From: Afipia clevelandensis ATCC 49720 | GTDB taxonomy: Bacteria; Pseudomonadota; Alphaproteobacteria; Rhizobiales; Xanthobacteraceae | Direction: 5' to 3' | Length of the DNA: 64,000 nt | NCBI RefSeq assembly: GCF_000336555.1 | Contig: NZ_KB375281.1 | Coordinates: forward strand, 1,406,713 to 1,470,712 | Shown: piece after piece, positions 38,392-45,630 of the stretch | Position numbering within the stretch: the stretch's first letter is position 1 | Layout of the letters: the number at the start of each line of letters is the position of its first letter | The notes under the pieces: generated by a model | Told to the model about the DNA's origin: nothing | What the model saw: only the letters and a program-made list of their open reading frames with translations | The model's database searches: none | Program-made: the position numbers and the translations under genes

Positions 38392-39198
38392 CTAGTTGAT
38401 CTTGCGAGGGCCCGGAAACAATTCGCTGCTGCGTCCGCTCGCCCAATAGGCGATCAATCCGATCCATTCGTGAACGGCAACGTCGGTGCGGGCAAGTCCG
38501 GCGCTGAGTGCCGTGAACGGCATCAGGGCATCGCTCCAGCCGCGCGTGCGCCAGTCGACCGGATAGGCCTCGACGTCGAAACCCGCTTTGCGGAACGCGC
38601 CGATGGAACGCGGCATGTGGAAGGCCGACGTGACGAGCAGCCAGCGCTCGCCGGGCCTCGGCGACACCAGCTTGCGCGTGAACTCGGCATTCTCGGCGGT
38701 GGTGCGGGAGTCGCTTTCCAGCACGATCCGCGACGCCTGCGTTCCGAAATCCTGCAACAGATCGCCCGCGATCGGCGCTTCCGGAACCGCCTCCTGGATG
38801 AGATTTGCACTGCCACCGCTGAACACGATGCGCGCCTGCGGATACCGGCGGGCGAGTTGCAGCATCGTGACGATGCGCTCGGCGGAGGCATCCATTTCCA
38901 GCGACCCGCGCGCCTGGCTGCGTTCAGGGTCGATGGAGCCGCCGAGAACGATGATCCCGTCGGGCGTGCGGCCCGCCGCGCTCCACGCCGGGAAACGTTC
39001 GGTCAGCGGCAGCAGCAGCAGATTGCCGAGGGACGAATATCCGCACACCAGAAGCAGAAGGATTCCGAGCGCGAGAATGCGCGTCCCCGCCTTGCGCAGG
39101 CGCGTAAGCAGCAGGACCGCGCCAAGCGCGCACAGGATCGCCACCGTGTTGGACGGCACGACGAAAAAGCCGGCTATTTTTGAAAGATTGAAAAACAT
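38392..39198 (-). CDS. ElyC/SanA/YdcF-family envelope protein
   Basis: Protein of 268 residues with two N-terminal membrane helices (about 10-32 and 40-62) and a DUF218 domain (about 78-235). DUF218 motifs are GIIVLGGSID, IVFSGGSANL, ESDSRTTAENA and VTSAFHMPRS. In E. coli ElyC-type proteins support peptidoglycan or envelope integrity. Downstream of it lies the REP-like repeat. Confidence 0.87.
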   Translation of the reverse strand: MFFNLSKIAGFFVVPSNTVAILCALGAVLLLTRLRKAGTRILALGILLLLVCGYSSLGNLLLLPLTERFPAWSAAGRTPDGIIVLGGSIDPERSQARGSLEMDASAERIVTMLQLARRYPQARIVFSGGSANLIQEAVPEAPIAGDLLQDFGTQASRIVLESDSRTTAENAEFTRKLVSPRPGERWLLVTSAFHMPRSIGAFRKAGFDVEAYPVDWRTRGWSDALMPFTALSAGLARTDVAVHEWIGLIAYWASGRSSELFPGPRKIN

Positions 39199-39271
39199 AC
39201 GGACAGCGCGGCCTTCGAGTTCGGATGCTTGCCTCTGCTTGGGCGATCATCGCCGCGAGATCAAGCCACCC

Positions 39272-40090
39272 TCAATCCCATTTCGGCGCGAAACCAAAAT
39301 CGACAATGCGGCCCCCGCGCGTTCCCATGGCAAAGATCTCGCCCATCTCCTCGTCGGTCAGATCGAAATCGAAAATCGCGAGATTTTCCGACAGGCGTTC
39401 GATTTTCGAGGTGCGTGGAATGGCGACGACGCCCTGCTGGATCAGCCAGCGCAAACAGATTTGCGCCGCCGTCTTCCGATAGCGTGCCGCGATCCGCGTC
39501 AGCACTTCCGCATTCTTGACACGGCCTTTCGCCACGGGGCTGTAGGCCACCAGCGCCAGATCGTGCGCGCCGCAGGCGGCCAGAACCTTGGCCTGGTCGA
39601 GATAGGGGTGATACTCGACCTGATTGCAGACCAGCGGCGCAGGCGACTTTGCAACCGCCTCCTCGATCAGCGCCACCGTGAAATTCGAGATGCCGATATG
39701 GCGCGTCAGACCGAGCCTTTGCGCCTCGGCAAGACCGCCGAGTGTCTCTTCCAGCGGTACCTGCGGATTCGGCCAGTGCAGAAGCAGCAGATCGACCTCG
39801 CTCATGCGCAGATGAACGAGGCTTTCCTTCGTTGAGCGCAGCAGATCGTTCGGCGCAAAATGCGTGGTCCAGACCTTGGTGGTCACGAACACATCCGGCC
39901 GCCTGACGCCGGAGGCGCGCACGCCTTCGCCGACATCGCGCTCGTTCTCGTACATCTGCGCGGTGTCGATATGGCGATAACCAAGCCGCAGCGCCTGCTC
40001 GACAAGCCGCGCGCAGGTGCGCCCGCGCAACTCCCAGGTCCCAAGGCCGATTGCCGGGATGCTGGCGCCATTTGCCTCAACGGTCTGCAT
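39272..40090 (-). CDS. Aldo/keto reductase
   Basis: NADPH-dependent oxidoreductase of 272 residues on the AKR TIM barrel, closest in length to the AKR5/2,5-diketo-gluconate reductase clade. The catalytic tetrad is visible: Asp and Tyr in DTAQMYENE, Lys in TTKVW and His in LLLLHWPNP. The AIPRTSKIERLSEN block binds the cofactor phosphate. It starts eight bases after the stop of the XRE regulator on the same strand, so the regulator and enzyme form a two-gene operon. Confidence 0.92.
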   Translation of the reverse strand: MQTVEANGASIPAIGLGTWELRGRTCARLVEQALRLGYRHIDTAQMYENERDVGEGVRASGVRRPDVFVTTKVWTTHFAPNDLLRSTKESLVHLRMSEVDLLLLHWPNPQVPLEETLGGLAEAQRLGLTRHIGISNFTVALIEEAVAKSPAPLVCNQVEYHPYLDQAKVLAACGAHDLALVAYSPVAKGRVKNAEVLTRIAARYRKTAAQICLRWLIQQGVVAIPRTSKIERLSENLAIFDFDLTDEEMGEIFAMGTRGGRIVDFGFAPKWD

Positions 40091-40098
40091 GTCCTGCC

Positions 40099-40416
40099 TC
40101 AGCGCGGCGTATCTCTCTGCGCGAGCGCTGCGAAAACCATCTCGGGTTCGCGCGCAATAACTGTCAGCAGCGCGCGGGCCGGTCCGCGCGGCGAGCGCTT
40201 ACCCTGCTCCCAGTTGCGGATGGTCTCAAGGGGAACGCCAAGGCGCGCGGCGAATTCGGCCTGGGTCAGTTTGGCGCGCAGGCGCAAATCCCGCACAATA
40301 GGAGTTCCCTGCGGTGCCGCCGGTGCAACGTTCGGCATGTCGGGAACCAGCGGCGCTTCCCGCCCGTCACGCAGTTCGACGATCCGCCCGTCCGCCTTCA
40401 GCCGTAGCCGCTGCAT
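40099..40416 (-). CDS. XRE-family transcriptional regulator
   Basis: Protein of 105 residues with an N-terminal Arg/Leu-rich segment and a helix-turn-helix of Cro/C1 type (about 43-95: RDLRLRAKLTQAEFAARLGVPLETIRNWEQGKRSPRGPARALL). Its arrangement and length are like HigA-type antitoxins, but no toxin ORF is adjacent; the next gene is an aldo/keto reductase eight bases downstream. The start at 40416 (MQRLRL) or 40422 cannot be separated. Just upstream lies a run of long hairpins. Confidence 0.82.
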   Translation of the reverse strand: MQRLRLKADGRIVELRDGREAPLVPDMPNVAPAAPQGTPIVRDLRLRAKLTQAEFAARLGVPLETIRNWEQGKRSPRGPARALLTVIAREPEMVFAALAQRDTPR

Positions 40417-40480
40417 GTGCAACCCTCCGTGATCCTGAAGGGTCGGCCCGCGTGGTTAATCGCGGGTTAACAAGATGGCT

Positions 40481-40556
40481 CTGGTGGTCCGATTCTAACA
40501 TTCGCCTCCCATTTACGCAGGCACCTCAGCGAATGTTAGAATCAAAGGACCACCAG
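40481..40556. repeat. Long bulged hairpin 1
   Basis: Left arm 40481-40505 pairs over its whole 25 bases with 40529-40556, apart from a 3-base AAA bulge at 40544-40546. The inner arm is 15 bp (GATTCTAACATTCGC), the outer arm 10 bp (CTGGTGGTCC), and the loop 23 bases. Confidence 0.9.
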
Positions 40557-40573
40557 CAAACTGTAAATTCTGG

Positions 40574-40645
40574 GTGGAGTTTGGATTTGACACTCGCTTT
40601 GCGAATCCCCGGGGAGACGGACAGCGAGTGTCAAATCCACTCCAC
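40574..40645. repeat. Long bulged hairpin 2
   Basis: Inner arm of 16 bp (40583-40598 with 40623-40638), outer arm of 7 bp (40574-40580 with 40639-40645), a 2-base TT bulge at 40581-40582 and a 24-base loop holding CCCCGGGG. The inner arm resembles that of hairpin 1 at about 10 of 15 positions. Confidence 0.9.
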
Positions 40646-40646
40646 T

Positions 40647-40678
40647 CGCCGTCCGGAAAGTTGAGGTTCCGGACGGCG
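40647..40678. terminator. GC-rich hairpin, possible terminator
   Basis: Perfect 12-bp stem CGCCGTCCGGAA/TTCCGGACGGCG with an 8-base loop. The plus strand continues with CTATTTTG. It lies ten bases beyond the M15 peptidase stop, but on that gene's strand no T run follows, so it may be a weak terminator or a third repeat. Confidence 0.55.
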
Positions 40679-40687
40679 CTATTTTGA

Positions 40688-41335
40688 TTACCTCATGCGC
40701 GCGTAGGCGTTGCGCCACGAATGGCGCCGGTGCCCACCGCCGTGCGCGAAGCGCAGCCCCATCTCACGGCCGCCGCCGGCGTCGTAGGAAATGTGGATGT
40801 GCTGAACGCGGCCGGCGTCGGTCGAATAGCCGCCGCTCCAGCCCTTGAGCTGCGCGTAGATGCAGCCATAAGGCCCGCGCACGTCCACCGCCTTGCCTTG
40901 CGCGTGAAGCGACATGCGCCGCGTTCCGGCGATGCGCGTGTGACGGACACCCGAGATCGCATGCGTGCCCGGACAGGCCGCCTGAATGGAGGCGAGCTTG
41001 GCGGCAAGCGGCCCGACAAGGCCGGCAGAATAGCCTTCCGATGCAGCGGCAGCGCGCGAGGCAGCCGTGCGCGGCGGGGCAGGTTCAAACATTGCGCGCT
41101 GCGCGCGTTGAAGCGCGCGCTGCTGGCGGCGGCTCAGGCGCGGCGATGGCTCCATCATGGACAACGAAGGCTCTGCGCGGCGCTGTTTGCGCTGACGGGC
41201 ATGGACGGGATTGTCGACACCGATGCACGGCATGGTGACATTGCATTCGGGCGAAACGGCCGGCGTGCGAACGCGCGCTTCGGCCAGCGATGACAGCGCA
41301 CACAGCGCCGCCACGGCGGTGATGGTTCGGATCAA
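40688..41335 (-). CDS. Secreted M15-type peptidase-like protein
   Basis: Protein of 215 residues with a signal peptide (1-20, ending SSLAEA), an Arg/Ala-rich middle, and a C-terminal metal site of D-Ala-D-Ala dipeptidase/carboxypeptidase type. SLHAQGKAVDVRG gives H-x6-D and VQHIHISYD gives the second His. Four cysteines may form disulfides. It is a predicted periplasmic peptidoglycan peptidase. Its neighbours are two polysaccharide deacetylases. Confidence 0.82.
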   Translation of the reverse strand: MIRTITAVAALCALSSLAEARVRTPAVSPECNVTMPCIGVDNPVHARQRKQRRAEPSLSMMEPSPRLSRRQQRALQRAQRAMFEPAPPRTAASRAAAASEGYSAGLVGPLAAKLASIQAACPGTHAISGVRHTRIAGTRRMSLHAQGKAVDVRGPYGCIYAQLKGWSGGYSTDAGRVQHIHISYDAGGGREMGLRFAHGGGHRRHSWRNAYARMR

Positions 41336-41702
41336 AATTTTTAGCTCCGGAAATATGCGTCACGGACGGCCGCATCGGGCAAGGTCCGGATCGCGAAGGT
41401 GTAGGAAGCCGCGCGGCTCAAGGCGTTTCGCGGCATGCGACAGAGTGTGTTTTATCGGCACGGATGGCGACAATGAGGCACACAGATGACAAGCCCCGAT
41501 GCTGACGCATCGAACCCATGCCGAAACGGGTAGCATTAACGTTTCAGGCGGTTACGAGGCGCCGGCGCCGATGAATGAGCGCGCCTCATGTCACGAAACA
41601 ACCCTGATTTGCAGTGCATTTCACCGCCTGCCAATCGACATCGGCGCAGCCGGTGCTAAATGTGCAGCGACGAACCGCAGTGCCGTTGAGGACTCTTCCG
41701 TG
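41336..41702. other. Intergenic region ahead of the deacetylase pair
   Basis: 367 bases with no credible gene. The frame of the first deacetylase stays open to 41499, but the stretch has no domain and the ATG at 41703 begins a clear signal peptide. No promoter could be assigned with confidence. Confidence 0.5.
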
Positions 41703-42509
41703 ATGACCGCGTCGAAAGCCGTGATGTTTGCGCTGCTGGCGTCGTCGTTCGTGACGGCCGCGCACGCCGCCGACTGTCCGCGCAAGGACGCGCTCGGCAC
41801 CTCGCGTGTCATGACGCTCGATCCGCAGGCATTTCCCCGCATCGGGCTCAAGAGCTTTCCGCAAACGCTGCCGCTTGCGGACAAGGAAGTGGTGCTGACC
41901 TTTGACGACGGCCCCTTCCCTGCAACCACCACCAAGATTCTGGCCGCACTCGCCAGCGAATGCGTGCGGGCGACGTTCTTCCTGATCGGGCGGAATGCCG
42001 AAGCCAATCCGGGCATCGTCAGATTGATCGCAGCCGGCGGCCACAGCATCGGTCATCACACCTGGTCGCACCGCCCGCTCGACAGGATCGGCGAGGCACA
42101 GGCGATCGAGGAGATCAATCGCGGGATCGCCGCCGATGAAAAGGCGCTGCATGGCGTCGCGACATCCGTCCCTTCGACACCGTTTTTCCGCTTTCCCGGC
42201 TTTGCGTCGACGCCCGCTTTGCTGACCAGTCTGCAGTCGCGCGGCATCGCGGTCTTCGGCGCCGACCTCTGGGCCAGCGACTGGAATCCCATGACGCCGG
42301 AGCAGCAGTTGAACCTGATCATCCAGCGGCTCGACTATGAAGGGAAAGGGATTGTCCTTTTCCATGACACCAAGGCACAGACCGCCAAAATGTTGCCCGC
42401 CTTCCTGCAGTATCTGCGGCGGAACGGCTACAAGGTCGTTCATCTGGCTGCGCCCCGCGCGATCAAAAGCTCCATGAACGAGCAATCGCGCCCGGTTCGC
42501 GCGAATTAA
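41703..42509 (+). CDS. Polysaccharide deacetylase (first of tandem pair)
   Basis: Secreted NodB-homology domain protein of 268 residues, predicted to de-N-acetylate a surface or wall polysaccharide. It has a signal peptide (1-23, ending AAHAA). Motif 1 is LTFDDGP, motif 2 is the zinc-binding HTWSH, then FRFPGF (motif 3), GADLWASDW and LFHDT. The ATG at 41703 follows GAGGAC. The second deacetylase starts 60 bases later and shares the opening ALGTSR...DP...PRIG. Confidence 0.9.
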   Translation: MTASKAVMFALLASSFVTAAHAADCPRKDALGTSRVMTLDPQAFPRIGLKSFPQTLPLADKEVVLTFDDGPFPATTTKILAALASECVRATFFLIGRNAEANPGIVRLIAAGGHSIGHHTWSHRPLDRIGEAQAIEEINRGIAADEKALHGVATSVPSTPFFRFPGFASTPALLTSLQSRGIAVFGADLWASDWNPMTPEQQLNLIIQRLDYEGKGIVLFHDTKAQTAKMLPAFLQYLRRNGYKVVHLAAPRAIKSSMNEQSRPVRAN

Positions 42510-42569
42510 TCCGGCGTTCACAGCACTGGCGGTAAGCCATCGGCGGTGTGCCCTGCTCACAGGTTCTCC

Positions 42570-43739
42570 ATGCGCCGAACACTCATCCTCAATCGCACGA
42601 CATTGCTGGCGCTTGGCCTGCTCACGGCGGCCACGAGCCTGGTACCCGCGACGGCCCATGCCGAGGCCTGCCCCGGCAATCCGAACGCGCTCGGCACCTC
42701 GCGCACCATCGTCGTGGATCCGAAGGAACATCCACGGATCGGCACCATGCAGTATGGCGAGACGCTGCCGCTCCAGGACCACGAGGTCGTCCTGACATTC
42801 GACGACGGACCGCTTCCCGCCCATACCAATGCCATCCTGGACATCCTTGCCTCGGAATGCGTGAAGGCGACTTTCTTCATGGTCGGGCGCATGGCGAAGG
42901 AGTTTCCGCAGGATGTGCGCCGGGTCCGTGACGCGGGCCACACCATCGGCACCCACAGCGAAAATCATCCCACCTTCTTCGGCAAGTTGCCGCCCGAACG
43001 CATGGCGGCAGAAATCGACGACGGCATCGCCCATGTCTCGGCTGCTCTTGGCGACGCCTCCCAGCTTGCGCCGTTCTTTCGCATTCCCGGCCTGCGCCGC
43101 GGCGACCTGCTCGAGGCTGAACTCAGCAAGCGCGGCCTCATGACCTGGAGCGCGGATTTCCCCGCCGACGACTGGCGGCACATTTCCTCGACGCAGGTGG
43201 TGAACTACGCGCTGTCGCGGCTCGAGGCAAAGGGCAAAGGCGTGCTGCTGCTGCACGATATCCAGGCGCGCACGCAGGCGGCCCTTCCCGTGATCCTTCA
43301 ACAACTCAAGGCGCGGGGGTACAGGATTGTTCACGTCGTGCCCGCGACGCCGGATCGGCCCAAGACACCGACCGAGCCTGCGCAGTGGGTGCCTCACTGG
43401 ATTCATGGCCCGGCGGTCGCGGCGAAAGCGCCGGCGGTCTTTGCATTCGGCGCTGTTGAGACGCCGCTCCACAATGCCTCGCGATCAATGCGTTCGGTCT
43501 GGCTGATGCGGCAGAAGCCTGCACGCGCGGCTGCGCTGATCCCGCATGCCTCATCGGCTCTCGCTCTGCATGGCAAGGGACCGCGGCCAATGGGCGTGAT
43601 GGCGGCGAAAAAGCAAAGCCTGACGCGGCTCCCCCAGTCTCATCCCGTCCGCAAGAACGAGGTGATGTCCGCACCCGTCGTCAAGCCGATCAAGACCGGC
43701 AGCCGTACCGACGGGCCTCCCGGTCCTAACATCCGCTAA
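42570..43739 (+). CDS. Polysaccharide deacetylase (second of tandem pair)
   Basis: Secreted NodB-domain protein of 389 residues. It has a signal peptide (1-32, ending ATAHA), then LTFDDGP, zinc motif HSENH, FRIPGL, SADFPADDW and LLHDIQ. About 130 extra C-terminal residues are basic and low in structure (from about 260), unlike its upstream paralogue, and may anchor it to the wall or membrane. Probably co-transcribed with the first copy. The hairpin after its stop lacks a plus-strand T run. Confidence 0.9.
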   Translation: MRRTLILNRTTLLALGLLTAATSLVPATAHAEACPGNPNALGTSRTIVVDPKEHPRIGTMQYGETLPLQDHEVVLTFDDGPLPAHTNAILDILASECVKATFFMVGRMAKEFPQDVRRVRDAGHTIGTHSENHPTFFGKLPPERMAAEIDDGIAHVSAALGDASQLAPFFRIPGLRRGDLLEAELSKRGLMTWSADFPADDWRHISSTQVVNYALSRLEAKGKGVLLLHDIQARTQAALPVILQQLKARGYRIVHVVPATPDRPKTPTEPAQWVPHWIHGPAVAAKAPAVFAFGAVETPLHNASRSMRSVWLMRQKPARAAALIPHASSALALHGKGPRPMGVMAAKKQSLTRLPQSHPVRKNEVMSAPVVKPIKTGSRTDGPPGPNIR

Positions 43740-43766
43740 AAAGCCGCCCGGCAAGACCGGGCGGCT
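43735..43766 (-). terminator. Terminator of the small secreted protein gene
   Basis: Perfect 10-bp stem AGCCGCCCGG/CCGGGCGGCT with a 5-base loop. Read on the minus strand it is followed by TTTTT, so it ends the convergent gene at 43805-44089. Confidence 0.85.
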
Positions 43767-43804
43767 GAAATTCGATCGGCGAATCTGCCGCGTGCGCGCT
43801 CAGG

Positions 43805-44089
43805 CTATTTGCCTTCCTTGCTGGCGCCGGGCTGAACGGTGTTCGGCGATGTCTGCGACGTTCCGCCGGCGTTCAATGAACCCGGCACCGTCGCCCGATC
43901 CTGCTTCGACATTCCGGTCGTGTTCGAGCTGTTGTTGCGCATGGCGCCGCCCGCCTTCATGTCCTTGCCTGGCTTCATTCCCCCAGACTTCGCACTCGGC
44001 TGGCCACCCTGACCTTCCGCGTTCTGCGCCATCGCGCCGGTCGCCGTCAGAGCCAGCGCGCAGATTCCTGCAACCAAGACCTTCTTCAT
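43805..44089 (-). CDS. Small secreted low-complexity protein
   Basis: Protein of 94 residues with a clear signal peptide (MKKVLVAGICALALTATGAMAQ, cut after about 21). The polar mature part is rich in Gly, Ser, Asn, Gln and Lys and likely disordered. The ATG at 44089 has a strong AGGAGAGACG ribosome-binding site; the longer frame to 44260 is discarded. It has its own terminator. No family recognised; periplasmic or extracellular role unknown. Confidence 0.78.
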   Translation of the reverse strand: MKKVLVAGICALALTATGAMAQNAEGQGGQPSAKSGGMKPGKDMKAGGAMRNNSSNTTGMSKQDRATVPGSLNAGGTSQTSPNTVQPGASKEGK

Positions 44090-44274
44090 ACGTCTCTCCT
44101 GTTGTTTCCTGCCGCCTTGCCAACAGCACAAACGCAAGCGTGTTCCTGAGGAACATCGGAAAACGGCGGAGTCCTTGGGTGTGGAACGCCCATGCGGCCG
44201 GAATCCACCAGCCGATAACAGCAAAGATGCTGACTGGAACCGAAAACGGAACAATTTCAATGATTTTTGAGGTG

Positions 44275-44359
44275 TGGTGCGCTCGGAGGGACTCGAACCC
44301 CCACCCTGTTACGGACTGCCACCTCAAGGCAGCGCGTCTACCAATTCCGCCACGAGCGC
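44275..44359 (-). tRNA. tRNA-Leu (anticodon GAG)
   Basis: On the minus strand a complete cloverleaf of 85 bases including the encoded CCA. The acceptor is GCGCTCG/CGAGCGC with discriminator A, the D-arm holds TGGTAGACGC, and the anticodon arm is CTGCC-TTGAGGT-GGCAG with anticodon GAG. The long variable arm is expected of class II tRNA-Leu, and the T-arm contains GGTTCGAGTCC. Confidence 0.97.
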
Positions 44360-44469
44360 TAGAAGACCGGCCCGGGATTCGTGCCCGGAGCGGATCGACG
44401 GCGCCCGTGTAACAAATCAGGATTGGACGGACAAGAGCCAGAACAAGGCTTTATCCAATGGTTTGCGGA

Positions 44470-44730
44470 CTATCTGTGGTCCGACGCCCGGGGCAGCATC
44501 TGCTTGACTTCGACCGCAATTCGATTGCGGTTCACCACCACCACCCCGCTGGCGACCGGCAGGTTGTTGGCCAGCACCTTGACCTCGTCCTGCTCCGTCG
44601 CATCCAGTTCGATGATCGCGCCGCGGCTCAGGCGCATCACCTGATGGATCGGCATCGAGGTGGTTCCGAGAACCACCATCAGATCGACGGAGACGTTATC
44701 GAGGGTTGGCACTTTGACTTCCGCATCCAC
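44470..44730 (-). CDS. FliN-like flagellar motor switch (SpoA-domain) protein
   Basis: Protein of about 86 residues consisting of the FliN/FliM C-terminal SpoA domain: VDLMVVLGTTSMPIHQVMRLSRGAIIELDATEQDEVKVLANNLPVASGVVVV. FliN forms the lower C-ring of the flagellar switch and binds the export ATPase regulator. No other flagellar gene is near, so this is an orphan paralogue. The frame is open to a GTG at 44757, only 15 bases from the divergent lipB start. I prefer the GTG at 44730, which starts nearer the domain and has a GGAG upstream. Confidence 0.82.
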   Translation of the reverse strand: MDAEVKVPTLDNVSVDLMVVLGTTSMPIHQVMRLSRGAIIELDATEQDEVKVLANNLPVASGVVVVNRNRIAVEVKQMLPRASDHR

Positions 44731-44772
44731 AAATGAACGATAGCTCCAGATCACCACGGTTATGGTTACCCA

Positions 44773-45480
44773 ATGGTTAATGCCCTTCAGACCCGGCGCG
44801 AAGACCCTGCCTTAACGTCGTTTTTCGCCCGGTCCGGCCCTCCCGCCGAATGGCGGGTCGCCGATTCGCCGGTGGCCTATCAGGAGGCGCTGGACGTCAT
44901 GGAGCAACGGGCCGCGGACATCGCTGCCGGTCACGCCCCTGAACTGGTCTGGCTGCTGGAGCACCCGCCGCTCTACACGTCGGGCACGAGCGCCCGGCCG
45001 GACGACCTGATCGACGCCCGGTTTCCGGTGTTCGCCACCGGCCGCGGCGGACAGTTTACCTATCACGGGCCTGGCCAGCGGGTGGTCTATCTGATGCTCG
45101 ACCTCAAGCGCCGCCGCCCGGATGTGCGCGCCTATGTGGCCAGCCTCGAACAGTTCACGATCCGCGCCCTCGCCGCCTTCAATGTTCGGGGCGAACGGCG
45201 GGAGGATCGCGTCGGCGTCTGGGTGGCGCGGCCGGAGAAAGGCCCCACCCACGAGGACAAGATCGCCGCCATCGGCGTGCGTCTGAAACGCTGGGTCAGC
45301 CTTCACGGCATTTCGATCAACGTCGAGCCGGACCTGTCGCATTTCTCGGGAATCGTCCCCTGTGGCGTGCAGGACCCGCGCCACGGCGTCACCAGCCTTG
45401 TCGATCTCGGCCTGCCGGTCACGATGCACGACGTGGATGTGGCCCTGAAGCAGGCTTTTGAAGAGGTCTTCGGGGCCTGA
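44773..45480 (+). CDS. lipB: Octanoyltransferase
   Basis: Transfers octanoate from acyl-carrier protein to lipoyl domains, first step of protein lipoylation. It has 235 residues with [24 protein letters not shown], catalytic Lys163 (KIAAIG) and acyl-accepting Cys197 (VPCG). The ATG at 44773 has little Shine-Dalgarno. It is divergent from the FliN-like gene with almost no space between the two starts. Confidence 0.95.
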   Translation: MVNALQTRREDPALTSFFARSGPPAEWRVADSPVAYQEALDVMEQRAADIAAGHAPELVWLLEHPPLYTSGTSARPDDLIDARFPVFATGRGGQFTYHGPGQRVVYLMLDLKRRRPDVRAYVASLEQFTIRALAAFNVRGERREDRVGVWVARPEKGPTHEDKIAAIGVRLKRWVSLHGISINVEPDLSHFSGIVPCGVQDPRHGVTSLVDLGLPVTMHDVDVALKQAFEEVFGA

Positions 45481-45630
45481 CGGCCATCGGTCCCGGCTTG
45501 CCAGCGCTGGCCGTCCGTGGCGTAATCAGGCCGCAATCTGGAAATGCGCAGGGAATTTTAGACAGACCGCTATCGTCCGCAGACACCGCTCATTCGTGTG
45601 CCGTCGCTCTCAGGGGCAAAGGTCAACGCC

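Noticed and set aside
40099-40416. Toxin-antitoxin locus
   Set aside because: Only an antitoxin-like XRE protein is present; no small toxin gene is adjacent.
40491-40543. Possible integron attC site (TCTAAC...GTTAGA in hairpin 1)
   Set aside because: Inner arms resemble attC boxes superficially, but the stem is perfectly paired, lacks the typical unpaired spacer and extrahelical bases of attC, and there is no integrase or cassette array.
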